NCBI RefSeq assembly: GCF_008831285.2
Contig: NC_045139.1
Location: 8,030,204-8,094,203, forward strand
Source: Nymphaea colorata
Lineage: Eukaryota; Streptophyta; Magnoliopsida; Nymphaeales; Nymphaeaceae
Direction of reading: 5' to 3'
Length of the DNA stretch: 64,000 nucleotides
Shown here piece by piece: positions 53,960-64,000 of the stretch; position 1 is the stretch's first letter, and each line of letters starts with the position of its first letter. Made by a program: the position numbers and the translations under genes. The notes under the pieces are model-generated. The model was given only the letters and a program-made list of their open reading frames with translations, did no database searches and was not told where the DNA came from.

Positions 53960-56812
53960 CTAGCTCCTATTTTCTTCGTCGACACGCTTAACTACGTCCC
54001 CTCCCCACATCCTTATTCTATCTTCTGCAATTGAGGCCTGCACAAGGGAAGGCAACGAAACAATTACAATATTAAAGCAGAAACATGACTTTGAATCAGA
54101 AATCTAGTTCAAAGAAGCATATTGGTCGTTTCGCTAATGAAATGGTAACATATTGTTCCATGAACTTGCCCCAAAAATTAGAATAGATTCATGAAACATT
54201 AGTTGTAGTATTTTATAATCCTACGTGGAATGAAACGTTATCGTTCCATTAGCCGAATAATCCCTATGAAATCATTTGGTAATGAAAACAATAACATAAT
54301 AACTATAGTCACAAATAACATCTCAGAGTTTTAAACATTGAGATTTTTCTCGGGTATACTCCATACCCCCACGAGCTTAAAAAAATAAACAAAAAAAAAT
54401 ATGGCTAAATTTTAAATTTAAAAAAAAATAAAAATAGAAAAAAATAATAAGTGAAAAACTAATAACACAAACGTCAAAAGATAATTAAATTTGCAACAAA
54501 TAAAAAATACAAAATGAAAAAAAAACTGTTTGACATTAAAAAATTTAAAAAAAAAAGTGAAAAATAAACATGTTAAAAACACTTTTTTTGTTTTTAACGT
54601 TTTTTTCAAAAACGTGTTTTTTTTAGTTTTAAAATGTAATTTAATTTATCATATTTTTTTCCCGATTTTTGTGGATAACATGTTGTTGCATGCATCTGTC
54701 GAAGATGCATAATAGTATCTTCTTGATACGGCGGGAAGGCGCTAAAAATAGATAGAAGTTCAGAACAAAACTAAACTTACCTCTTTGTTCCAATTAGTTC
54801 TGTAAGTCATCCAGAATAGCATGAACGTCTGCAGCACCGTCCCCCCAAGCATTCCGTACCATATCCCCTGAACATAAACGAAATTTAATTTGTTAGGGAA
54901 TCAAAAAGTATATATGTGAGTATCAGATATATATGCCCTCAAACAATCTAATACTTAGGGGCTTACAATTCATGCTGTTTTATCTAGACCTCTTAATACT
55001 GTAGATCCATTCAAGCTTTCAAATCAACTTTATATATGTTTCTTGACCAAAGAAAAAACACAAAAGATTTCTTGAGCAATTTGAGCGGTTGATTTTTTAG
55101 ATCATTATAAGAAAAAGAAAAGGATTTAAAAGCTCGTCTCCACTGAACCCTACCCATCACATCTTCGTAATGGGACTTCCCAAGACAAAGAACCTACAAC
55201 ATTCCAAATAAAAATTGCACATACAAATACAAAAGATTGTATAAAGACTACATTGGAAATATTGTGTCTTGGATCAATTAAGTTCTTCAAAGATTTCCTA
55301 TGGACACATTAATATATATATATAGGGCAGAGACAATTACCACGACACCCATGTTTAGGACGTATCCGAGGATCAAGCCTAGTGGAATGCCAAAAATATA
55401 ATAGCATCCCACATTAACGTAAGCCACCGCAGCTTGCCAACCCGCTCCAATTGCCACACCTGTTGAAGCAACGAAAGCAAAATAATTTAATATCCTGATG
55501 TGTGTGTATATATATATATATAAAGAAATTGTGTTTCAATGACCAACATGAGGCAACAAAATAATTTAATCTTCTATGATATATATACATATACATATAT
55601 ATATAAATATATATAATTGAACCATGACTTTAATTTTTCAGAGTTACTCGACCATCTAATAATTTGTACCATTCAATAAAATGACGGATAATTGAAAAAT
55701 AAGGTAAAAAATGATAAACATTTTTGTCATCTAATATTAATTTAAATTTTTATTTTTTGTGAAAAGTATTGATTAGGTATATGTTGCATTCACAACCATA
55801 TGAGAAAATTGAGTGGCGACTAATTATTTAGCTATCTAATCAAAGCAGTCTTATTTAAGATAATGGATGGCTCAAAACAAATAAGAAATATAAGTATTTT
55901 TGTCATTTAGTATTAATTTACACCTTTTTTTTTTCTTTCTTGTCTTCAACATTCACTGTTTTATATATAGTGTCAGCGTTTTGATGCAAAAACCAAGAGT
56001 GGAAGGGCGTAGCTAACCCGAAAGGACGGGCTGGACGTTGTTGATGACGATGGAGATGGCGAGGAGAGGTGTGAGCTCCTTGACGAGCCGCTCGACCTGC
56101 GGGCTGCTGGTGAACGCCTTGGGGAAGTCGCTTCTCGTTATCATGAGCACCAGGGAAAGGAGGAGGCCGATGAGGAAGGAGGTGATGACGACGACGACGA
56201 CGGAGAACTTGGCCTTCCTCGGGTGGCCGGCGCCCAGCTCGTTCGACACCCTCACGCTGCACATCCCACCAACCACCCGCCTCTAGCAGTCAGTTCTCAA
56301 GATATTCAACAAACTAAAGATCCAGACTTCTGCAACTTCACTTTTAAAAATGTACTTAGGTTAAGTGGGCGATATTGTTCACATTTTCAAAGGTCAGAAG
56401 AACCTTGGACAGAGACTTTGCCCCCGCAATAATTGTATAAATGCTAACTACTAGACAGCCTGTTTTCCGCAGAAAGTTGTCCAGAAATGATCAGTTTGGA
56501 ACTTTTTGCAACCAAACAAAAAATTGTGACTACTGGACATCCCGTTTTCCGGAAAAAAATGTCCAAAAATGAGCAGGTAATAAAGTCCTCTGAAAGAAAG
56601 ACACTGCCGGTTATCGAAATTTTTCCCACCTTTGTAAAGTTCCTCCAGCAAATTTTTTTAAATATAATTTCCTACCAATGGCGCATTTTTTTCAATGTTT
56701 TGGCAGTTCTCTTATAATAAAGATCCTGAAAAATTTTCAAACCAAAACACCAATATTTTCTACTGCAATTCATGGCTCCAAATATATAATATATGCTTTA
56801 TCATCACTGCAT

Positions 56813-56897
<85 letters not shown>

Positions 56898-59800
56898 CCT
56901 GGTGGCTGCGTTGGACCCGATGGCAACCATGACTGCCCAACCTAAGATGTTCACGCTGCACGAATCATTAATAAGATAAAAGGTTACAACAAATACAGAG
57001 AGATAAAGAAGTTTATATATTTAAGCACAAGTTTCAGGATGTGAAGGGGCGGAAGCAACCCAAATTGTTCCTTCTACATGCAAATGTTTGATCACAAGCC
57101 ATATTATGAGCACACTACCCGAACGTCTCGGGCAACAAGTTGAACGTTAAATTTAGTTTGCCAAGAACACTAACGTACTGATGAGTGATGGAGAGTAAAA
57201 TTATCAACTTCACGTACCGGATCTGAGTTCAATCCATGCTCCGTCGGCGTTTGCCCCTAAATGGAGAGCTGGCATGGGCTCGGTCAAAGCAGATCTGCCT
57301 GAAAGCTGGTCAACTTTGCGAGCAAGCCCACCCGCCGTCTAGAGAACCATCAAATGTTCCGTCAAGCATTGACCATACAAACAAGATCTATTCGAGTTCG
57401 GACTCAAATTATACCAAATCCAAAACAGCAATCCAATTCTCTTCACCAAAACCAAATAATCAGATCAGATCTCAGATATAGAATCCAAAATCCGACCGCA
57501 GATACTTGGTCGGTAGGGTTGAACAATGGGTCCAGCTACTCGAGCTTGACTCGTTAAAGCTCGGCTAGTGAACGAGTTCGAGCCGAGTCATTTGCTTAAC
57601 GAGTCGAGCTCGAGTTCATAAGTCGACTCGTTCAAACAATTTAGTTGAGTTACTGAACATGTAACTGCCGAGTCGAGCTCGAGCCTTAATCAAGTTTGTC
57701 GAGCCTTAGTCAAGTCGATATATTAAAACTAGTTTACAATGCAAGTTTGTCGAGCTAATCGAGTCAAGCTCGAGCTCAACATGTAACAAAGAATATCAAT
57801 CCTATTCAAACGAATTTGTCGAGCCTTAATTGAGTAGATCTCGAGCTACTTTCGTTGAGCTATTCTCGAGCTCGAGCTGCTTCCGTTGAGCTATTCTCAA
57901 GCTCGAGCAGGTTTCATTAGTAGAACAAAGCTCGAGCCGAGGTTTCATTGATAGAACAAAGCTCGAGTTGATTGAACTCGAGCTCGGTGTTCACTTTATT
58001 GGTGGGTGTATGTGAACGGGCTGGAACAAAAAGGCAAACAAGCAGAACACGTCAGATTATAGGGGCCACCAGATATTCATTCGCACTCATTCATGAGGGA
58101 GACGACAAAATACCAAGTTGGAAGATTCTTCTGCTTAGCTTCGCCTTACAATTTTTCTATTGTCATGGCCATTTAATTTAACCGCACTTAGGTTGAGAGA
58201 CTTTGTCGCGACTAAGACGCAACCAGACTGCACTCAGGTTAAGAGACCTTATTGCGAAGCCATACGCAGCCAGACTTGTTATAGACCAACCTCTGTAACT
58301 TATAATTTCTTAACAAATGTTCAAGAACTTATAGAGAAGGAGGTTTGAAACACTTACCAAATAGAAAGAGCGTCGACAGAAATCTCCGGGTTTGTCAAGT
58401 AACCAGCGAAGAGAATCAACACCATGAAGTACCATATCTCCAAACTACAAGATAACAAAAAGAAATTAGAAACGAAGCTCAGTTACGGCCATGAGAAATA
58501 TTAACTAGTATGGTCCACTGACAATGAAACTTATACATTAGTCAATTCTTGGAGTAGACCCGACGGACGTCCAGTTCGGTCCACTTGTCTTGTCTTAATT
58601 ATTAGTTTAAATAAAACAAAGGGCCCATGTGCTCAGATCTTGCCTCTGTTCATAACTTTTAGCTGCCGGAGTCAGGTCAGCCAAAAGGAACTTAACATAT
58701 AAAATATTTCTCATGAAAATGAAATATTATACATCAAATATATGTTTTTAAGTTACCCATATAATATAGTTTAATTGAACTCACCATAACATGACAGCAG
58801 AGGCCAAAGAGAGTCTGACAAAACCCCACAGATTCTGAAACGCCATCCATGAGAAGCCGTTCCAAGCTCGGCCGCAGGTGCCGCTGAAGATGTAGACCAA
58901 CTGAGCGATGACGATGAACCACCACGAGGAATTGAGAACCACCGCAGCGCCGACCATGCCCCACCGGAGCTTTATCATCAGCAGCCAGCTGAAGAAGGTG
59001 TGGAGGACCAAAGCGATGACCGAGACGACGGCCATCGCCATCATCTTGCTCTGAGCTTGCAGGAACTTGGCGATGGGGAAGTTCATGGAGTAGGCGAAGA
59101 GCTGCGGAATCATCCAGAGGGCGAAGGTGCCCGCTGCCTCGGCTATGTGATTCGCCTGCCCGATGAGCTTCAGGAATGGGGTGGCGAAGATGTAGAAGAG
59201 GCAGAGAAGAAGGGCGGTGGTGTTGAGGATGACCCATGACCTCTGCATGTACACTCCGAGCATGTCCAGCTGCCCTGCTCCATATGCCTGCCCACACAGC
59301 GTCTCTAAGGCGCTTCCCATGCCTAGCTGCATATGCCCATCAGATCTCATGTTCAGAAACAACTAAAAGACTGCCACAATGATCAGTGGCACCATAAATT
59401 TTTCATTTAATTTGTAAATATTTGACTAAATTAAAGTTTGATTTTTCTTCCGACCAACATACCAACTATATAAGCAAAAAAAGAAACAGCAAGCAACCAG
59501 ATCTCCAATTAGTTTCCAAAGATACAGTCCCATTTTAGATTCTGATACATACATATATGAGAGAGAGAGAGAGAGAGAGAGTCCCATTTTGGATGCTCTT
59601 CTCTTTCTACATATCAACCTGATCAACTTTAACATGCCAGAGACAGAGAGGGAGAGAGTTCGGAAATCCTACAGACTTGCAAAACAAATTATATCTGCGC
59701 ATTTTGCAAGCCCTTTTTGTGTTTCCTCTTTATTATAGTCAAGCCGAAAAATGTCATGTCATTAAATACGACAGCCATTTAGGACGAAGTTTCCATCTCC

Positions 59801-60685
59801 CTCTAGCTGTCCCTGCGTCTGGTTGCGCCTTGTCTAATAATTAAATTTGATCTTTTCATCTTTCCCAGAAAAAACTGAAGAAGAATGAAAATCTGTCCCA
59901 CTACGTAGATAAGGTTAAGCATCAACAGTTTCTCAAGTTTCCCCTACACATTTACGTATCCCCAGAGCTTTGCTGATCAGAAACTTAAAAACACACACAT
60001 ACATAGATAGAGTTCTACCCACTTGGGGTTCCATTCACCATGTTCAGTTCCGATTAGAATGGTAAATACGATTAGGGACAAGAGATTATGAAATGAATTT
60101 AATAAGAAAATACATGAAAAGGGTGGCCATGGTAAGTAGAAACTTTAGAGGGTTAACCGTAATCAAGTTATAAACTTAAACTCAGAAATCTAATAGGCGA
60201 GAGTTATCGTGTTCCAATTTTTAACATGTTCAACTGCTTCGACAAATGAATAATCCTACCTATTCGAATGATTATCTTTCGGTCTTTTCCTTTTCGCTGA
60301 ACTCGTCTTTTAATCCTAAAAAATCTCATTTCCAACATAGATATAGATATAGATCATACAACAAGAGAGAGAAGGAAAGGAATTTTACCATGACCCCGAA
60401 GGAGAAACCGGCGATGACGGAGTTCTCAATGGAAATAGCGGCGAGTTCGAGGGTGCCCACGTGTCCGGCAAAGGCCTGAGTGATGGCGCCGAGGGAGTAC
60501 TGGCAGACGGAGGTGAAGATGGCTGGGCCGGCGAGGAACCAGAGCCTCTTGGACTCCCACCGGAACTCCTCCGCGAACCGCCTCATCCCATCGACGGGCT
60601 CGATGTCCCCTCCTTTGAACTCCTCCCTCTCCTTGCTGTTTCCTTCTCCCAGCAGCTGCTGCTTCAGGCCGTCGGAGTTCTCCAT
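53960..60685 (-). CDS. MATE/DETOXIFICATION (DTX) transporter, copy E, intact, 8 exons
   Basis: Exons right to left: 60389-60685, 58785-59326, 58358-58444, 56899-56955, 56018-56256, 55341-55459, 54781-54867 and 53960-54037. Internal exon lengths equal those of copy A exactly (542, 87, 57, 239, 119, 87). The product is 501 aa. Motifs: [95 protein letters not shown]. It is a membrane antiporter with 12 predicted helices and unknown substrate. Coding GC is distinctly higher than in A-D. It differs from A throughout exons 7-8 ([16 protein letters not shown]), so it is an older paralogue lying on the other side of the TNO1-like gene. Intron 3 holds a GAGCTC-rich repeat; intron 4 starts in a microsatellite. 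Confidence 0.93.
54300..54660. repeat. AT-rich element in intron 7 of copy E
   Basis: Inverted relative of 52380-52620. Long A runs and the complementary acattgagatttttctc phrase are visible. Confidence 0.55.
56817..56896. repeat. (TA)n(GA)n microsatellite at the exon 4 splice donor of copy E
   Basis: About 58 bp TA then 20 bp GA on the plus strand. On the coding strand the donor GT (56898-56897) is followed at once by tctctctct. Confidence 0.95.
57533..57975. repeat. GAGCTCGAG-rich degenerate repeat in intron 3 of copy E
   Basis: Words tcgagctcgag, gagctcgag, ttgtcgagcc and ttgagctattctcgagctcg recur more than fifteen times in 440 bp with irregular spacing. Many are palindromic. Unrelated in composition to surrounding AT-rich intron. 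Confidence 0.85.
59555..59582. repeat. (GA)n tract in intron 1 of copy E
   Basis: About 26 bp of GA; minor simple repeat. Confidence 0.9.
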
Positions 60686-60757
60686 CTTTCCTTTCTACAG
60701 AGCTAAAGACACCAGCGGAAGCAGAGAGAGCGAGAGAGAAACAGAGGCGCACGGCAG

Positions 60758-60768
60758 ACTTTTATGTT
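60758..60768 (-). promoter_or_regulatory. TATA-like element upstream of copy E
   Basis: On the minus strand acataaaagtc lies about 75 bp before the ATG and is followed by a CT-rich stretch (ctctctcgctctctct), a plant Y-patch-like core-promoter feature. Confidence 0.45.
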
Positions 60769-62261
60769 GGTCGACAGGGACGGAAGAGGGCAACGTCGTA
60801 ATTATCTTGGATGGCGGAACTTCTTCTAGATCCGGCGGCTGACGTTCTCCGGTGGCAGATGAAGGTGCAATGGCGGCCGTTCGATTCCGGATGAACGGTC
60901 AGTAAAGGCCACGGCTTTCTTGCACCAGTCTGCCTTGTCGTGTTGCTGAAAAAGACGGGGGTTTTAGTTTTTAGCTTAAAGTGAGCATCGAACTCTTGAC
61001 CTCCTCAAACGTGGATCTCACCAGTCCATGTGGCTTTCGAACGGCGCCATGCCGTGACGGAGCCTGCCATTCTTCTCAAACCACTCGGCCCGTTGGTCGG
61101 GACCAAGCAAAACATTTTTTTACGAATCATTAATTTTATAATTAATAAATTTTCAATTATCATTAGTTATATAATTAATAAATTTTAAATTTATCATTAT
61201 TTATATAATTAATATTTTTTTAATTGATGTTGACGTAGTGATCTGAGTCTCGTATGACGGTTCCATGTAACTAAACACAGGTTTAACGAGATTCAACATG
61301 TAAATTCAAAGTGTGTACAAACAAGTTCCAAAAACATGTATGTCTCACGACGCTCTCGTCATTGGTTGATTGGAGCTCTGTTTTTAACTTAATCGGTCGC
61401 CAATTGGCAAAAAATATTATATTTTTAGGCAAAGTGAAAATATTATTTTAAAAAATAAAAAATAAAAACTTAAAAATTAAAAGTGAAGACTTTAAAAAAT
61501 ATTTAAAATCAATCGGCCAATATTCAATTCAAACTCAGCCATTTATGCATGAGTCGGGACTATTCCATCAAACATGTCAGACCATGTGGCTTTTGCTCAT
61601 CATTTAAGTAGCAACTCTTCGGATTCCCCATCGGTTCTGGTTCTTTATGAATTCCATTTTCTATATCATTCCTTTGTTTCTCTTGTTAACTTCGTTGTTT
61701 GCTGCTATGGTCATAACTTCCTTGACGATCTTGGAGGTTGAAGATGAGTAAGAAAAATAGGATAACTAGAGAATTTCGATTTGAACAACGGAAGCTGAGT
61801 TGTCTATTGGCCTTTCTTTTCATATGAACGCAAGAAAATTAATTAAGGCTTGTTGACCATATGTCATGTCTGATGTTTGTCGTATGTAACTACTTAGCTA
61901 AACATTCAAAATTTGTAACCAAAAAAATAGTTGCAACATGAGCATTAGCAAGTAACAACCATTTATGATGCAACAATTGTTTGAGGTTCCTTCAACAGCT
62001 TATGATATTTTCATCAAAAGATTTTTGTTCTTTAACCATGCATCTAGCAACATTTCTATATATGTATATATATAGAAAAGCTTGCTAGCAGCCGAACGGC
62101 TAAATATTTAAAAGTTGTAGCTAAATGCAACATAAATTGTGGCCTAAAAACACTGCAAACTGTCGCTATCCATAAATTGGTGCTAGTGTTTCCATTGTGT
62201 GGTGTTCTTAGTGATGGCTTACTCTCACAGCTGACTAATTTCAATTCTATACATTTAAATT

Positions 62262-62323
<62 letters not shown>

Positions 62324-64000
62324 AAGAGAGAAAGAGATAAGGGAGGTGGGAGGGACAATAACTGATTCACTTAGCCTTTATAATCTCACACTCAACATTC
62401 TTCAATACCATCAAAATAGCACCCTTCAATGTTTGAACTCAGGACGCGGTTATAACATGCTATCCGACCCAACCAGTTACACTATCCATCACTTGGTATA
62501 GAGACTTGGTATAGAGAGAGAGAGAGAGAGAGAGAAATTGGTATATGCTTAACCATTTGCATAAAAGACAAAAGCCAGACCCCTTAAATTTATGTTGAAA
62601 ATATTTCAAACAAAACTTGAACATCTTATTGTATTCATACGTATCAAGTTAGTATAACCATGTTCTACTAAAACTTGTTAAATTTGAAGGCACAATAGTA
62701 CATTAAAAAAAAACAGAAAGACACAGATACTTCACCTTCTAACAATTGTAAGCAAAAGTGAGATACTTTAATACATTAATTATTTTTTGGTAAAATATTT
62801 ATTTATTTTTCTTGCATTAATCATCTCGTATTTTTTTCCCTTCTTCCTAATGCAGACAAGCTAACCCTAGTGTCATTTAATACGCACTAGAACTGATTAA
62901 AAAATTTAAAAATAAAATAGAACGAAAAGGAGACCCCATAACTTTGTACAAAAGAGTCCTTTCTGATCCAAGCCACTCTAGTGGCATAAATTCCTCCCAT
63001 TTGAAGAAAATTCGTGTCGCTTTCGTCTGGTGCAAGGTGATTACAATAAATTTTAATATAAGCCAAAATATTATTTTTCTAAATTTTTATATAAGATAAA
63101 TAATGTTTTTAATTTACATATAAATTTTTAAAAACTAAGGGATGACCCATGGGGGCCCATATAGCTCCGCCCCTAGATACAACACCGTCTGACTCTGCCC
63201 CTAGATACAACACATGTTTGAAAGAGTTGAGTCAATCATTGACAGGTTTTCCTTTTCATTTTACAGTATTTTTTATTTTAATTTGTCAAAGGTAGTTCTG
63301 TTTTTTTTTTTTGGCAAAAAAAAAAAGTAACCTTGTAGTTTTTTCATTTTGTCCTTATTGACTGTACTCCAATGGACCATTAGATTGAGTTTTGCATTTA
63401 CGTGAAAACATGCACCAGGACCACCCAATGCCTTTTACCACATGCACCAGGGACCATACATGCCCCATCTGTTAGTGCCATGGGTACTAACGGTCTAACA
63501 AACAAAAGATTTCAATCAATCATCATTTAAAAATTAAATGTTGAATATGACATTGATTAATCAGTAACGTATGAAAAACAAATAAAATACAAAAAAATGT
63601 TTTTTTTTTCTAAGAAGCACTTCAAAAAGGAAGAGACCTGGTTAACCCAACCACAAATTGCATAGCATTTTTCTTCTTTCTATATTTACTTAGGAGAAAT
63701 TTCATTCGGTAAAAAACAGCCAAAAGTTATGCTACATCCTTGAACTCAACTCAGGTGTATAGCTGTATAGCACTTTGATTTAATTTAGAGTTGAAATTAT
63801 ACGCATTTCCCTCTCACTACCTGTCTTACTGGTAAAAGACAATCTCCTAAATTAACTTAAACCAATATCTAGTCAAGAAATATTTCTCTGTATATCCAAA
63901 ATTTTACTCGGAAAAGGCTATCGCTCTTTTAAGAAGCTGTGATGCTAAGACTGTAAAACATCTACCATGATTTTTGGTTTTTCAGACAATCAGGACATCG
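60769..64000. other. Intergenic, no supported gene
   Basis: 61130-61230 repeats ttatataattaataaattt three times. Simple repeats lie at 62265-62318 (TA) and 62512-62536 (GA). The phrase tagctccgcccctagatacaac near 63160 and its shortened copy near 63195 look like dispersed-repeat debris. No coding signal, tRNA or long repeat shared with the rest of the window was recognised. Confidence 0.5.
62265..62318. repeat. (TA)n microsatellite
   Basis: About 54 bp TA followed by a short CA and GA patch. Confidence 0.95.

Noticed and set aside
56038-56286. Plus-strand frame opposite exon 5 of copy E
   Set aside because: Antisense shadow of a GC-rich coding exon; no independent evidence.

Overview
This window is nuclear DNA from a flowering plant. 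The evidence is eight-exon MATE/DETOXIFICATION genes with GT-AG introns, a plant-type trans-Golgi coiled-coil gene, plant LINE relics, MITE-like elements, AT-rich intergenic DNA and many very long (TA)n microsatellites. Species cannot be fixed from the sequence alone. No prokaryotic, organellar, rRNA, tRNA or CRISPR feature was seen.

Layout. 1-10.6 kb: mostly repeats. It holds LINE reverse-transcriptase relics, two direct copies of a ~1 kb repeat (4319-5352 and 8627-9902), and one intact small RING-finger gene (6403-7056, minus) whose RING has Asp at the fifth zinc-ligand position. 10.6-40 kb: a birth-and-death cluster of MATE transporter copies. Copy A (11557-16342, minus) is intact, with eight exons and 506 aa. 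Copy A2 (18.85-20.9 kb, minus) is a relic keeping exon 4 only. Copy B (23831-26553, plus) is a truncated pseudogene. Copy C (28857-33021, plus) keeps all eight exons but carries several frameshifts. Copy D (34944-36529, minus) is a rearranged relic. A and C sit in opposite arms of a large inverted duplication, and the 5' flanks of B and D form a second, overlapping inverted pair. The 5' flank of C carries a captured piece of a cytosolic glycerol-3-phosphate dehydrogenase (GPDHC1-type) gene. 40.3-41.1 kb: a minus-strand LINE relic. 42286-51790 (minus): a complete seven-exon gene for a 1986-aa coiled-coil protein with a C-terminal membrane anchor, resembling plant TNO1. 53960-60685 (minus): copy E, a second intact MATE gene (501 aa, eight exons), more GC-rich and more diverged than A-D. 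60.8-64 kb: intergenic.

How the parts fit. The two intact MATE genes share identical intron phases and, apart from the first and last, identical exon lengths (542, 87, 57, 239, 119, 87 nt). That template exposes each lesion in A2, B, C and D. A recurring oddity is that several 5' splice donors in this family run within a few bases into (CT)n/(TA)n microsatellites. Exon boundaries were worked out by hand from paralogue comparison, splice consensus and codon phase. Each intact model closes in frame, but no transcript or database search was available.
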